Notes: a model not told the origin generated them from the sequence alone. Shown: positions 1-9,148, counted from the first letter of the stretch. The stretch is DNA of 64,000 nucleotides from Stenotrophomonas koreensis (GCF_001431525.1 NZ_LDJH01000017.1:62001-126000); one strand, 5' to 3'. Numbers and translations: made by a program.

Positions 1-464
1 CAACACTGGTCTGGGGTGCGGGCATGGACCGCAGCCTGAGCCGGATCGCCGCCCTGGCCCGGCACTGGGGGTGGTTCGTATTGCCGCGCAGCGCCCAGGG
101 CGCCCGTCAGCCAGTGCACGTGGATGACCTGGCCGCTGCCGCGCTGGCGGTGCTGGACTGCCGCGCCGCCCATGGCCAGAACTATGCGCTGGCGGGCGGT
201 CAGGTGCTGAGCTACTGGCAAATGGTGCAGCGGGTCCTGCTGGCCTTGCCACGCCGGCCACGCCTGTTGCCGGTGCCGGACTGGCTGTTCCGTGCACTGG
301 TGGTGCTGGCCCGGCGCAGCGGTCTTCTACACGGGTTCGGGTCGGCCGTGCAGGCGCGGATGGCGCAGGACCTGGTGTTCGATATCGAGCCGGCACGGCG
401 CGATTTCGGCTACGCACCGCGTGGTTTTTCACCCACGCCTGCCGAGTTGGGGTTGACTCAGTAA
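1..464 (+). CDS. NAD-dependent epimerase/dehydratase family protein, C-terminal part (5' end outside window)
   Basis: The reading frame is open from the window edge, so the real start lies upstream; the first Met codon (position 24) is internal. The visible 150 or so residues look like the C-terminal half of an extended short-chain dehydrogenase/epimerase: the stretch with RQPVHVDDLAAAAL is the conserved segment after the active site in NAD-dependent sugar-nucleotide epimerases, and NYALAGGQVLSYWQMV is typical of the substrate-binding part. The Rossmann fold and the YxxxK motif are not in the window, so the substrate cannot be named. The gene overlaps by a few bases, tail to tail, with the next gene on the opposite strand. 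Confidence 0.75.
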   Translation, partial: TLVWGAGMDRSLSRIAALARHWGWFVLPRSAQGARQPVHVDDLAAAALAVLDCRAAHGQNYALAGGQVLSYWQMVQRVLLALPRRPRLLPVPDWLFRALVVLARRSGLLHGFGSAVQARMAQDLVFDIEPARRDFGYAPRGFSPTPAELGLTQ

Positions 465-937
465 CGCCAGCCCATCTGGCGGTAGGCCTTGGCCATCACC
501 CAGGCAGGGCCCACCAGCAGATAGACCAGGTCGGTGAGAAAACTCGGGCGGCGGCCTTCCAGCCGGTGGCCGATGAACTGGGCGGCCCAGCCCAGCACGA
601 AGACCGCGACCGCAGCCTGGCCAAGCACGCGCAGGCCGTAATGCTGTTCGACCAGCCGGCACAGCATCGCCGCCAGGAAGAATGCGGCCAGCATGCCGTA
701 GCCCAGTGCGCGCGATTGCCGGTTGTACCAGCACCAGGCGGCAAACATCGCCAGCGCCGACCACACCCCCGGTTTGAACCAGGTGATCAACGGCGGCAGG
801 CACCAGAGCAGGGCAATCACCGACCAGGCAATGGCCGGAACCGCCACCACGTGGATGGCCTGGTTGGTGCGGTGGCGATGATCGTCGCTGTAGCGGGCAA
901 ACAGCTGGGCCAGACGCGCGGACAGGGGTTGGAACAT
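458..937 (-). CDS. DUF962 / Mpo1-like integral membrane protein
   Basis: A 159-residue protein with about four hydrophobic segments. It has the layout of the DUF962 (YGL010w/Mpo1-like) family: an N-terminal LFARYSDDHRHRTNQAIHVV segment with conserved His residues, then TM helices and a C-terminal AQFIGHRLEGRRPSF stretch. The yeast member Mpo1 is an iron-dependent fatty-acid alpha-oxidation dioxygenase; bacterial members are mostly uncharacterised, so function here is inference. I chose the ATG at 937 because GGGAGG lies seven bases upstream; a longer frame to 991 has no such site and adds unconserved residues. Confidence 0.8.
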   Translation of the reverse strand: MFQPLSARLAQLFARYSDDHRHRTNQAIHVVAVPAIAWSVIALLWCLPPLITWFKPGVWSALAMFAAWCWYNRQSRALGYGMLAAFFLAAMLCRLVEQHYGLRVLGQAAVAVFVLGWAAQFIGHRLEGRRPSFLTDLVYLLVGPAWVMAKAYRQMGWRY

Positions 938-982
938 GGGTGCCTCCCGGACAGGGGTATCAGGGTAATGGCAACCACAGCT

Positions 983-1013
983 GCTGACCACGCTGCATGG
1001 CAGCGTGGTCAGC
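983..1013 (-). terminator. Strong hairpin after the cell-wall effector gene
   Basis: A perfect 14-bp inverted repeat (GCTGACCACGCTGC and its complement) with a 3-base loop, directly after the stop at 1022 on the minus strand. There is no long T run, so termination may be imperfect. It also separates this unit from the DUF962 gene. Confidence 0.6.
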
Positions 1014-1021
1014 GCCTGCCT

Positions 1022-2890
1022 TTAGACGCTCATGGCCGCAGACGCCTGCCGGCTGTGCTGCTGCTCCTGCTGCTGCGTCAGCACCTGCAGTTGCTGGCTG
1101 CTGTCCTGCAGCGACGGTGCATTGCCGGCCAGGTCGACACTGGCGCGGAAACCGGGTGTGGTGCCGATCACATGCGCGGTGGAGCCGTTGACATGGACCT
1201 GCTGCACCTTGTCCGGTGCATCGATGCCGGCCTTCCAGGCGCAGGTCGCCGCCTGGGCGATCTTTTCCGCCGACAGCCCGTCAGGCAGGCAGCCCTTGAG
1301 CTTCTGGAACAGCGGCATCTCCTGCACCGACGGTGCAGCCGCCGCCGGCTGGGCCTGGGCCGGCTTCAGCTCGCGGCCGAGGGCCGCGTCCAGCGCCTGG
1401 CGGGTCTGTGGCCCGACCACGCCATCGGGCGTGAGGTTGTTGGCCTTCTGGAACGCCTCCACCGCCTGCCCGGTGCTGTTGCCGAAGCTGCCGTCCACCG
1501 ACAACGGGCGGCCGCGGGCATCGGTCACCCCGAGCTGGTTGAGCTGGGCCTGCAGGGTCTGCACGGCCGGGCCGATACTGCCCTGCTGTGGCAAGGCCTT
1601 CTGGCTGGCCAGTGCGCCCAGCGTGGCCGGGCCGGCAATCCCGTCAATCTCCAGCCCGTGGTCCTTCTGGAAGGCACGCACGGCATGGGTGGTGTTGGCG
1701 CCGGCGATGCCGTCGACCTGCAACGGTCTGCCCTGCAGGCCGGTGTAGCCCAGAGCGGCAAGCTTTTCCTGCATGCCACGGGTATCCAGGGAGGGCATGG
1801 CATCGCCGCCGACGCTGACCTGGCGGCCGTTCCAGAACGACACCGGGTCGATGATGGTGCCGGCCGGGTTGCGCAGCTGGTAATGCACATGCTGGGCGTA
1901 CTGGTTGGGGCCTTCCGGGCCACGCCCACCCATGGTGCCGATCGGCTGGCCGGCACGCACGCTGTCGCCTTCCTTGACGCTGCGGCTGTGCAGGTGCAGC
2001 AGTTCATGCGAGTTGCCCTGGGCATCGATGATCTTCACCGTGCCATAGGCGCCACCGGAGAAGGCGATACGTCCATCGACCGGTGAATTGACTACCGGAT
2101 GCTGCAGGTTGCGCCCGCTCTGGCCACCGACGTAGTTGAAATCCACCCCGCCGTGGTTCTTGCTGCCGCGATCCTCGCCGTACTGGCCGGTGATGTGCGG
2201 TTTGACCCCGGCCTGCGGCGGCATCATCTGCTGCATGGCGGCCTGGAAACCCGCCGTGCGCGGCTGCGAGGGGGTCGGAGTCGGAACACCGACGCCGATG
2301 TCCTGGCCGGCACGGTCCGGGGCGCCGATCTTCTGCTGCAGCAACAGCTGCTCGTACTTGTCCACGAACGGCAGCACCTTGCTGGTGGCCAGGCCCAGGC
2401 CGCCGTAGTCCCGGCTCGGGCCATCGTGGTGGTACTTGTAGATGTAGGCCTCGCCCTGGCCGCGTGCGCGTGCCAGGTCACGGTTGTCGATGAAATGCTC
2501 GACCAGGGCGCGGGCCCCGGCTTGGGCATCAAAGCGGTTGCTGCCCAGGCCGTAATGACGGCCGGTGCCATCGATGAACTGGCCCAGCCCGGCCGCCGAG
2601 GTCGTGCCGGCGGCGGCATCGGGATTGAAGCCTGATTCGACCCGTGCGATGGCCAGCACATGCGCGGTCTCACGGGTGTTCAGGCCCTTGTCGCGCGCCG
2701 CTTCGATCAGGATGTCGACCACACGGGACTGGACCTGCGCCGAGGCATCGCCCCAGATCCGCGAGTTGCCGGCCAGCCGGCCCGGGGCGTCTTCCACCGG
2801 TTCGCGGTAATGGCTGTAGGGTTTGATGCTGTCACTTCTGTAGCCAGCCCCCTTGGGCTGGATCATTTCCTGGTAAATCGGACCACTCAT
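1022..2890 (-). CDS. Putative X-T4SS cell-wall effector: transglycosylase, M23 peptidase, two PG-binding domains, XVIPCD-like tail
   Basis: A 622-residue protein with no signal peptide. Residues 55-170 resemble a lytic transglycosylase (Glu85 in ARVESGFNP, then SAAGLGQF). Residues 232-352 are an M23 endopeptidase with zinc ligands H246 and D250 (NHGGVD) and the HVH pair at 334-336. Residues 369-430 and 440-505 are two PG_binding_1 repeats, each with VDG and a later GP. The last 95 residues (LPDGLS...AQAA...FRASVD, then a Gln-rich end) resemble the XVIPCD tail that Xanthomonadales T4SS effectors use for recruitment. It would cut both glycan and peptide of a rival's wall. Three lipoprotein genes precede it in the same orientation, as expected for immunity genes. 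The T4SS assignment is inferred; the enzyme domains are clear. Confidence 0.8.
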   Translation of the reverse strand: MSGPIYQEMIQPKGAGYRSDSIKPYSHYREPVEDAPGRLAGNSRIWGDASAQVQSRVVDILIEAARDKGLNTRETAHVLAIARVESGFNPDAAAGTTSAAGLGQFIDGTGRHYGLGSNRFDAQAGARALVEHFIDNRDLARARGQGEAYIYKYHHDGPSRDYGGLGLATSKVLPFVDKYEQLLLQQKIGAPDRAGQDIGVGVPTPTPSQPRTAGFQAAMQQMMPPQAGVKPHITGQYGEDRGSKNHGGVDFNYVGGQSGRNLQHPVVNSPVDGRIAFSGGAYGTVKIIDAQGNSHELLHLHSRSVKEGDSVRAGQPIGTMGGRGPEGPNQYAQHVHYQLRNPAGTIIDPVSFWNGRQVSVGGDAMPSLDTRGMQEKLAALGYTGLQGRPLQVDGIAGANTTHAVRAFQKDHGLEIDGIAGPATLGALASQKALPQQGSIGPAVQTLQAQLNQLGVTDARGRPLSVDGSFGNSTGQAVEAFQKANNLTPDGVVGPQTRQALDAALGRELKPAQAQPAAAAPSVQEMPLFQKLKGCLPDGLSAEKIAQAATCAWKAGIDAPDKVQQVHVNGSTAHVIGTTPGFRASVDLAGNAPSLQDSSQQLQVLTQQQEQQHSRQASAAMSV

Positions 2891-2971
2891 CGGGTGCTCT
2901 CCATTCTATGAGACAGGGTCTTCCTTGCTGGGTACTGCTCCATGTACTGCGTCCGGCCGCTGGCCGGTAGT

Positions 2972-3532
2972 TCATTGGCCGGCAAATTCCATTGCCGGGT
3001 GCTGCAGCCCGTGGCGGGCCAGCAGCGTTTCGTATTGCTGGTTGTTGGGCTGGCGGTCCTCGCCTTCACCCAGCAGGGCCGGGGTGTTCTGGGTCAGCAG
3101 CTGGCCCTGGCTGTCATACAGCGCGTACCACTCGCAGAACTGGCAGCCGTAGGGCAGCTCGCCGTACTGCACCACCAGGAAGGACGTGCCGTCGGCGGCG
3201 GTGGTGCAGCCCAGGCCCAGCGCGCTGTACCCGGCCAGCGCCTCGGGGATGGCCAGCGCACGCGTCGGTTCGCCCGGCAGGGTGAAGGAGGCCTGGGTAC
3301 TGGTCGGGCCGGTGCTGTGCAGGTCGGCCACGGCGTTGCCGCAGCGCAGGCTCAAGGCACTGGCGGTGTCTGGTTCAACAGTCATCTGGGTGTGGTCAAC
3401 AGCAGGGGCGTTGCCGCCGGTGGTGGTGGATGGCGACGGTGTCGCCGGGGGTTCGGTGCTGCCACAGGCAGACAGGCTCACTGCCGCGCCGAGGGTGGCG
3501 ATGCGGGCGAGGTGGATCATCCGGTGTTTCAT
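2972..3532 (-). CDS. Lipoprotein, candidate immunity protein for the downstream cell-wall effector
   Basis: 186 residues with a type II signal peptide: basic start, hydrophobic core, lipobox LSAC with Cys at 23. A Thr/Ser/Pro-rich linker follows. The mature part has several Cys residues (CGNAV, LGCT, YGCQFCEWYALYDSQG). The C-terminal 'WYALYDSQGQLL' segment looks like a beta-strand element but I cannot assign a family. The start at 3532 has GGGAG five bases upstream. It sits 81 bases upstream of the effector gene and 19 bases downstream of another lipoprotein gene. Periplasmic lipoproteins beside XVIPCD effectors are usually the cognate X-Tfi immunity proteins; that role here is inference. Confidence 0.75.
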   Translation of the reverse strand: MKHRMIHLARIATLGAAVSLSACGSTEPPATPSPSTTTGGNAPAVDHTQMTVEPDTASALSLRCGNAVADLHSTGPTSTQASFTLPGEPTRALAIPEALAGYSALGLGCTTAADGTSFLVVQYGELPYGCQFCEWYALYDSQGQLLTQNTPALLGEGEDRQPNNQQYETLLARHGLQHPAMEFAGQ

Positions 3533-3551
3533 TCAGGCTCCCGCTCCGGGG

Positions 3552-4028
3552 TCAGATGGACTGGTCTTCCCGCTTGACCAGGGTCCAGCAGGGCTGGCGC
3601 TGGAAGTGGTAGCGCTGCTGGTCGCTGGTGTCGGGGGTACGCACGGTGACCACGCGGGTGTCTTCTTCCCCGTGGATCTGCACCTCACGCCCGGCACGGC
3701 GGGCCTGGCGCAGGTCCGGCATGACCGGCCAGGTCACCTCGGCCAGCGGGACCGAGCGGGTTTCCACCACCGGTTCGGGCTGGGCATCGGGATTGACCTG
3801 GCTGGTCAGCAGCGGGTCGGCGGTGGCCGTTTCCTGCACGCTGATCTGGCTGGAAAAACGCTCCAGGAACTGCTCGAAGCTGCTGTCCGGGCATTGCACG
3901 GCCGCGACGGCTGCGCTTGGACTGGCTGCGGTCGGGGCGGTGGTCCGGGCTGGCGGCGCATCGGCCGAGCAGGCGGCCAGCAGCAGGGCAACCAGGGCCG
4001 GCCATGGGGCAAGGGTGCGGATCATCAA
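3552..4028 (-). CDS. Small lipoprotein of unknown function in the effector operon
   Basis: 158 residues. A type II signal peptide ends in LLAAC (Cys20), followed by an Ala/Pro/Thr-rich linker. The mature domain begins at CPDSSFEQFLERFSSQ and ends with a Cys-Trp near the C-terminus (RQPCWTLVKRED), so one disulfide is possible. Two adjacent ATG codons could start it (4028 and 4025). It is the middle of three lipoprotein genes read towards the wall-degrading effector. No catalytic motif is visible. It may be an immunity or accessory protein; an unrelated envelope lipoprotein cannot be excluded. Confidence 0.7.
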   Translation of the reverse strand: MMIRTLAPWPALVALLLAACSADAPPARTTAPTAASPSAAVAAVQCPDSSFEQFLERFSSQISVQETATADPLLTSQVNPDAQPEPVVETRSVPLAEVTWPVMPDLRQARRAGREVQIHGEEDTRVVTVRTPDTSDQQRYHFQRQPCWTLVKREDQSI

Positions 4029-4162
4029 ACGGTTCTCGCAACGGATGACGGGTGGAGGCCGCGCACTGTAACGCAGCCGGTCAGGTACAAAAGTGACACA
4101 AAGTGTCAGTCTTGAGAGGGGTCACGGCCTGCCCGTGATGGCCATCACAGCGGGGCGGTGGC

Positions 4163-5233
4163 TCAGGGCAGTAGCGGTGCCGGTGGCAGTGTGGAGGGGT
4201 CGAAATCTGCCAGGTGAGGGCTGCCCAGCGCGAAGGCCGCCAGTTTCTGGCTGCGCTGTTGCCCGGTCTGGGTATCCACCACCTCGCGCTGCACCCATTC
4301 CAGCATCCATTGCTGTCCGTGCGTGGGGCGGCGCCAGCGGGTGTGGCTGCTCCAGCGTTGGCGCGAGCCGCCGCCGATGACGATCTCCAGCCCGTCATCG
4401 TCGAAGCGGCTGTAGGCATACGGATCGCCGGCCAAGCCACCGCAACGTTCGCACGGCACCAGGCGGTCGTTGCGGGCCAGCTCATGCACCCTGCCATCGT
4501 CCTGCACGGTCTGCAGGCGCACGCTGCGCGGTGCCTGTGGGTCATCCGGCCGGGCCAGTATCTGCAGCTGGAAGCGGCCATCGCCACTGCGCACGGTATC
4601 CCGTACCTGCCAAGCGGAATCGGCTGCCTGCAGCGGGCTGTCGTCGGGCAGGGCGGCGCCGATGCCATTGCTGAACACCTCCAGCGTATCGGCCGGTACC
4701 CAGCCGCTGACGCAGCCCTGCGGCTGGCTGAGCGAGCAGCGTGCGCCCGCGGCCGGCCGGTAGGCCTGGCAGGTGGCATCGCCCGCACAGGCCGGTACTT
4801 GGGCCGGATCCATGGCCTGGACGTAGTAGTAATCCGGCGCCTGCGCACGCCGCGCGGTGGCCTGGATGCACACGAACTGGTTGCCGGGCAGCTGGCCACT
4901 GGCCTCGGCCCCGGGCTGGGCGGCCAGCGGCACGGCTTGCGGGCCCAGGCTGGCGGCAAAGAAACCGTCGTCGGCGCAGTCAGGGTGCAGGTCGATGGCA
5001 TAGCCGTTGCCGGCATGGCAGTCGGCGCTGTTGACGCTGGCCGGGCTGCTGTCGCAGCGGATGCCGGCACGTGCGATCAGCCCGTTCAGATCGGTCTGGC
5101 CTGTGGTGGAACTGGCGGCTGTCAGTTCGCTGGCCGTGGGCGTGGTGTCCGCCACCGGGGCCGGCGAGGGTTGGCAGGCAGCCAGGGCCAGGGTCAGGGG
5201 GGCCAGACAGCAGGACAAGCGGAACGGGGACAT
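4163..5233 (-). CDS. Large Cys-rich lipoprotein, first gene of the effector operon
   Basis: 356 residues with lipobox LAAC (Cys20). The mature part has many Cys residues (RCDSSP, DCHAGNGYAIDLHPDC, CAGDATCQAY, PCERCGG) and so is probably disulfide-rich. The second half, FQLQILARPDD through YSRFDDDGLEIVIGGGSRQRW, has an Asp-rich FDDDG loop followed by IVIGGG, which recalls calcium-binding loops of the XAC2610-type X-Tfi lysozyme-inhibitor lipoproteins; that resemblance is by eye only. It is the most upstream gene of the minus-strand unit. A 134-base gap separates it from the next gene, so that gene may have its own promoter. Confidence 0.7.
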   Translation of the reverse strand: MSPFRLSCCLAPLTLALAACQPSPAPVADTTPTASELTAASSTTGQTDLNGLIARAGIRCDSSPASVNSADCHAGNGYAIDLHPDCADDGFFAASLGPQAVPLAAQPGAEASGQLPGNQFVCIQATARRAQAPDYYYVQAMDPAQVPACAGDATCQAYRPAAGARCSLSQPQGCVSGWVPADTLEVFSNGIGAALPDDSPLQAADSAWQVRDTVRSGDGRFQLQILARPDDPQAPRSVRLQTVQDDGRVHELARNDRLVPCERCGGLAGDPYAYSRFDDDGLEIVIGGGSRQRWSSHTRWRRPTHGQQWMLEWVQREVVDTQTGQQRSQKLAAFALGSPHLADFDPSTLPPAPLLP

Positions 5234-5352
5234 GGAGCCTTCCTTGGGGGCAGGCAGTCATTCCACCAAAAAGACCTTCAAGTTTTGTGAGTCTTTGCCG
5301 CAGGAGGCCGGAAGTGTGCGCGGCAGCACTTTTTGCATGCGATCCGCATACA

Positions 5353-5383
5353 ACAACGCCACGCAGGTCATGCGTGGCGTTGT
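5353..5383 (-). terminator. Hairpin after purC
   Basis: A perfect 13-bp stem (ACAACGCCACGCA and its complement) with a 5-base loop, 25 bases after the purC stop on the minus strand. The flanking TTGT gives only a short T tract. It separates purC from the lipoprotein-effector unit that follows in the same direction. Confidence 0.65.
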
Positions 5384-5408
5384 GGGTGTCTACCGGCGGT
5401 GCATCGGG

Positions 5409-6335
5409 TCAGTCGATGACGATGCCTGCCAGCTTTTCCAGCGCCTCGGCGTACTTGGCGCGGGTGCGTTCGATCACCTCGGCCGGCAGTGCCGGACCCG
5501 GTGCGGTCTTGTCCCAGTCCAGGGTTTCCAGGTAATCGCGCACGAACTGCTTGTCATAGCTGGGCGGGCTGATGCCCACGGCGTATTCCTCGGCCGGCCA
5601 GTAGCGCGAGGAATCCGGGGTCAGCATCTCGTCCATGATGTACAGCCGGCCATCGGCATCGGTGCCGAACTCGAACTTGGTGTCGGCCAGCAGGATGCCG
5701 CGCTGGGCGGCGTAGTCGGCGGCGAAGGCATAGATGCGCAGGGTGGCGTCGCGCACCTTCTCGGCCAGGTCGGCACCGACGGCCTTGACCATCGCATCGA
5801 AGTCGATGTTCTCGTCATGGTCGCCTACCGCGGCCTTGGTCGACGGGGTGAAGATCGGCTCGGGCAGCTTCTGCGCCTGCTGCAGGCCATCGGGCAGGGT
5901 GATGCCGCTGATCTTGCCGGTGCGCTGGTAGTCCTTCCAGCCGCTGCCGATCACGTAACCGCGGGCAATGGCCTCCACCGGAACCGGCTTGAGCTTCTTG
6001 GTGACGATGGCGCGCTTTTCGTACAGCGCCGCGTCCACGCCCTCGGGCAGCACGGCGGCCACCGGGATGCCGGTCAGGTGGTTGGGCATCAGGTGGGCGG
6101 TCTTTTCAAACCAGAAGTTGGACACCTGGCACAGCATCTCGCCCTTGCCCGGGATCGGGTCCGGCAGCACCACGTCGAACGCCGACAGGCGGTCGGTGGC
6201 CACGATCAGCAGATAGTCGCCCGGCGGGGTGCCGGCCGGCAGACGCTCGCGCGGGATATCAAACACATCACGCACCTTGCCGCGATGGCGCAAGGGCAGG
6301 CCGGGGAGATCGGATTGCAGCAACGTGGTCGGCAC
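5409..6335 (-). CDS. purC: Phosphoribosylaminoimidazole-succinocarboxamide synthase (SAICAR synthetase)
   Basis: Joins CAIR and aspartate with ATP to give SAICAR, a step of de novo purine synthesis in the cytoplasm. The 308-residue protein starts [21 protein letters not shown], the form seen in Xanthomonadaceae, and carries the ATP-grasp-like [24 protein letters not shown] and [11 protein letters not shown] segments. Two GTG codons six bases apart can start it; I chose the inner one (6335) because AGGAG lies five bases before it and family proteins begin at TTLLQ. A hairpin follows the stop. Confidence 0.95.
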   Translation of the reverse strand: MPTTLLQSDLPGLPLRHRGKVRDVFDIPRERLPAGTPPGDYLLIVATDRLSAFDVVLPDPIPGKGEMLCQVSNFWFEKTAHLMPNHLTGIPVAAVLPEGVDAALYEKRAIVTKKLKPVPVEAIARGYVIGSGWKDYQRTGKISGITLPDGLQQAQKLPEPIFTPSTKAAVGDHDENIDFDAMVKAVGADLAEKVRDATLRIYAFAADYAAQRGILLADTKFEFGTDADGRLYIMDEMLTPDSSRYWPAEEYAVGISPPSYDKQFVRDYLETLDWDKTAPGPALPAEVIERTRAKYAEALEKLAGIVID

Positions 6336-6479
6336 GGGCACTCCTGGAGCTTATGGCAATGTGATGCCTGCATCCGGGGCCATCGGGGCCCGCGGCGAGG
6401 CGGGCGGCCTAGTGTACGGCGGGAACGGGTCGCTGTGCGATAAAATGTCGATCTTGTTTACGCACACGGTGGGCGGGCG

Positions 6480-6812
6480 ATGCGCTGGTACGGGAAGTTG
6501 CTGGGAGCGGTGGCCGGAGCGCTGCTGTTCCGCCCCAATCCGCTGTTTGGCGGATTGCTGGGCCTGTTGATCGGCCATGCCTTCGACGCCAACTGGTTCG
6601 GGGTCGGCCGCAATGCCCCCTACCGGGTGCTCGGGGTCGACCCGGCGGCCAGCGATCCGGAAGTGGAAACCGCCTACCGCCGGCTGATCTCCCAGTACCA
6701 TCCGGACAAAGTCGCCGGTGCCGCGCCGGAGCTGCGCCAGGCCGCAGAGAAGAAGGCGCGTGAGATCAACACCGCCTATGACCGCATCAAACAACTGCGC
6801 AGCCAGCGCTGA
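6480..6812 (+). CDS. DnaJ-like membrane-anchored J-domain protein
   Basis: 110 residues. The first 40 are Gly/Leu-rich and hydrophobic ([30 protein letters not shown]), probably membrane-associated as in the N-terminal part of DjlA. Residues 47-108 are a J domain, with [20 protein letters not shown], the diagnostic HPDK, and a final helix [13 protein letters not shown] domains stimulate the ATPase of DnaK-type chaperones. The TerB-like middle domain of full DjlA is missing, so this is a short form. It lies 11 bases upstream of rpe and is probably co-transcribed with it. Confidence 0.85.
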   Translation: MRWYGKLLGAVAGALLFRPNPLFGGLLGLLIGHAFDANWFGVGRNAPYRVLGVDPAASDPEVETAYRRLISQYHPDKVAGAAPELRQAAEKKAREINTAYDRIKQLRSQR

Positions 6813-6823
6813 AGGGCCCCGCC

Positions 6824-7498
6824 ATGTCCCACTGCATCATCGCCCCGTCCATCCTGTCGGCCAACTTTGCCAAGCTCGGCGAGGAGGTGGACAACGTCCT
6901 GGCCGCCGGTGCCGACTGGGTCCACTTTGACGTGATGGACAACCATTACGTGCCCAACCTGACCATCGGCCCGATGGTCTGCGAGGCGCTGCGCAAGCAC
7001 GGCGTTACCGCGCCGATCGACGTGCACCTGATGGTCGAGCCGGTGGACCGGATCATTCCTGATTTCGCCAAGGCCGGGGCCAGCATCATCAGCTTCCACC
7101 CCGAGGCCAGCCGGCATGTACACCGCACGATCCAGCTGATCAAGTCGCACGGCTGCCAGGCCGGCCTGGTGCTCAACCCGGCCACCCCGGTCGATGTACT
7201 GGACTGGGTGCTCGACGAGCTGGACCTGGTGCTGCTGATGTCGGTCAACCCCGGTTTCGGCGGCCAGTCGTTCATTCCGTCCACGCTGGACAAACTCAAG
7301 GCCGTGCGCCGGAAGATCGATGCGTCCGGCCGCAGCATCCGGCTGGAGGTCGATGGCGGGGTCAAGGCCGACAACATCGGGGCGATTGCCGCCGCCGGTG
7401 CCGATGCCTTCGTTGCCGGCTCGGCGATCTTCAATGCCCCCGACTACCGCGCGGTGATCGAGGCGATGCGCGCCAATGTGGCCGCTGCCCGTGGCTGA
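6824..7498 (+). CDS. rpe: Ribulose-phosphate 3-epimerase
   Basis: Interconverts ribulose 5-phosphate and xylulose 5-phosphate in the pentose phosphate pathway. 224 residues, the usual length. The TIM-barrel signature is complete: [28 protein letters not shown] (metal-binding His and Asp), [21 protein letters not shown] and LEVDGGV. The start ATG follows the DnaJ-like gene by 11 bases. The 3' end overlaps the next gene. Confidence 0.97.
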   Translation: MSHCIIAPSILSANFAKLGEEVDNVLAAGADWVHFDVMDNHYVPNLTIGPMVCEALRKHGVTAPIDVHLMVEPVDRIIPDFAKAGASIISFHPEASRHVHRTIQLIKSHGCQAGLVLNPATPVDVLDWVLDELDLVLLMSVNPGFGGQSFIPSTLDKLKAVRRKIDASGRSIRLEVDGGVKADNIGAIAAAGADAFVAGSAIFNAPDYRAVIEAMRANVAAARG

Positions 7499-8009
7499 GT
7501 TGCGTGCCACCGCGGTTGATGCCGTGCCCGGGCTGGTGCTGCGCCCGGCCACTGCGGCCGATGCCGGCCTGATCCTGCGCTTCATCATCGAACTGGCGGT
7601 CTACGAGAAGGAGCCGGACGCCGTGGTCACCGATCAGGATGGCATTGCTGCCAGCCTGTTTGGCCAGGGCGCAACCGCCAGGGCACTGATCGCCGAGCTG
7701 GACGCTGAGCCGGTCGGTTATGCGGTCTGGTTTGCCAGCTATTCCACCTGGCTGGGCCGCAACGGCCTGTACCTGGAAGACCTGTATGTCACCCCGGAGA
7801 TGCGCGGGCGCGGTGTGGGCAAGGCGATCCTGCGCCAGCTGGCCGCGCTGGCGGTCGCGCAGGGTTGTGGCCGGATGGAATGGTCGGTGCTGGACTGGAA
7901 TGCCCCGGCCATTGCCTTCTATGAATCGGTGGGCGCGCGTCCACAGAGCGAGTGGACCGTGTTTCGCCTGACCGGCGATGCATTGAGCACCTTCGCCGCT
8001 GGCCGCTGA
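7491..8009 (+). CDS. GNAT family N-acetyltransferase
   Basis: About 172 residues with a single GNAT fold. [21 protein letters not shown] contains the acetyl-CoA pyrophosphate loop (R/QxxGxG/A) preceded by beta-4, and [13 protein letters not shown] is the C-terminal conserved segment. The [16 protein letters not shown] segment matches the diamine acetyltransferase/SSAT-like subgroup, so a polyamine or related amine is a possible but unproven substrate. The start is uncertain: the GTG at 7491 overlaps the end of rpe by 8 bases, and an ATG at 7476 is the alternative; neither has a clear ribosome-binding site. Confidence 0.88.
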   Translation: MAELRATAVDAVPGLVLRPATAADAGLILRFIIELAVYEKEPDAVVTDQDGIAASLFGQGATARALIAELDAEPVGYAVWFASYSTWLGRNGLYLEDLYVTPEMRGRGVGKAILRQLAALAVAQGCGRMEWSVLDWNAPAIAFYESVGARPQSEWTVFRLTGDALSTFAAGR

Positions 8010-8016
8010 CCGACGA

Positions 8017-8044
8017 CCTGCCGCGGGGAGAGTGCCGCGGCAGG
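8017..8044 (+). terminator. Hairpin after the GNAT gene
   Basis: A 10-bp stem (CCTGCCGCGG / CCGCGGCAGG) with an 8-base loop, 8 bases after the stop at 8009. It has no T run, so its terminator role is only likely. Confidence 0.4.
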
Positions 8045-8212
8045 CCGTCATCGAATAGTGGAAGCTGATCCTGCTTCCGTCCGTCGTCCCTGCTATGACC
8101 TTCAATTCTCCGCGTGGTTGATGACAGCGGTGTTGCAGCGGCATGGGCCGTTTTCACTGCCACTGAAGCCCGGCTCTGGCTTGATGCGCCCCTCAGCAAC
8201 GGGAGCCCGGTA

Positions 8213-9148
8213 ATGACCCAGGCGGTGTGGCGCTTGATCCTGAATGGCAAAACCAGTGGTGACGAAGCGGTGCGCGAGGCGGTGATGGCCATGCGCGAGC
8301 AGGGCCAGGCCCTGCAGGTGCGGGTCACCTGGGAGGCCGGGGATGCGGAACGCCTGGTGCACGAGGCCATTGCCGACAGGGTGGCGGTGATCATTGCCGG
8401 TGGCGGCGATGGCACCCTGAGCGAGGTCGCCGCAGCGATGGCGATGAGCGGCCAGGATGCCGATGCCTTGCCCGCGCTGGCGCTGTTGCCGCTGGGTACC
8501 GCCAATGACTTTGCCGCTGCCACCGGCATTGCCATCGAGCCGGAAGCGGCGTTGCGCCTGATTGCGGCATCCACCCCGCAACCGATCGACCTGCTGCGCC
8601 TGCGTGGCGACGGGGCCGAGCACTGGTGCGTCAACCTGGCCAGCGGCGGCTTCGGTACCGAGGTCACGGTGGAAACGCCGGAAGGCATGAAAAAGCTGCT
8701 GGGCGGCCTGGCTTACCTGATCACCGGCGTCACCAAGCTGGCTACCATCGAGCCGCAGACCGCCCATTTCACCGGGCCGGGGCTGGACTGGCAGGGTGAC
8801 TTCATTGCCCTCGGGCTGGGCAACGGCCGCCAGGCCGGCGGTGGGCAACAGCTGTGTCCGCACGCCCTGCTGGATGACGGCCAGCTGGCACTGACCATCG
8901 TGCCGCCACTGGGCAGCGAAGCCATCGCCTCACTGGGCACCTTGCTCAGTGCAGGCAAGGCCGGTTTTCTGGCCGAGGTTGCCCGTCAGGCCTCGCTGCC
9001 CTGGGTGGAAATCCACAGTGACAGCCCGTTGACCCTGAACCTGGATGGCGAGCCGATGCAGGCGCGGCATTTTCGTATCGATTGCGTGCCCGGGCGTGTA
9101 CGTATGCACCTGCCAGGCGATACGGCCCTGTTGCGCGGCAGAACCTAA
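8213..9148 (+). CDS. yegS: YegS-like lipid kinase (diacylglycerol kinase catalytic domain)
   Basis: 311 residues from the ATG at 8213, which has GGGAG upstream; the frame stays open to 8114, but the extra residues do not fit the family. It carries the DAGK signature: [10 protein letters not shown] at the start, [14 protein letters not shown] (GGDGT nucleotide-binding motif), [11 protein letters not shown], and a C-terminal beta domain ending near LDGEPM. YegS of E. coli phosphorylates phosphatidylglycerol in vitro; the natural substrate is unknown. Its stop overlaps the original stop of the first ankyrin gene on the other strand, so the two genes converge with no spacer. Confidence 0.92.
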   Translation: MTQAVWRLILNGKTSGDEAVREAVMAMREQGQALQVRVTWEAGDAERLVHEAIADRVAVIIAGGGDGTLSEVAAAMAMSGQDADALPALALLPLGTANDFAAATGIAIEPEAALRLIAASTPQPIDLLRLRGDGAEHWCVNLASGGFGTEVTVETPEGMKKLLGGLAYLITGVTKLATIEPQTAHFTGPGLDWQGDFIALGLGNGRQAGGGQQLCPHALLDDGQLALTIVPPLGSEAIASLGTLLSAGKAGFLAEVARQASLPWVEIHSDSPLTLNLDGEPMQARHFRIDCVPGRVRMHLPGDTALLRGRT

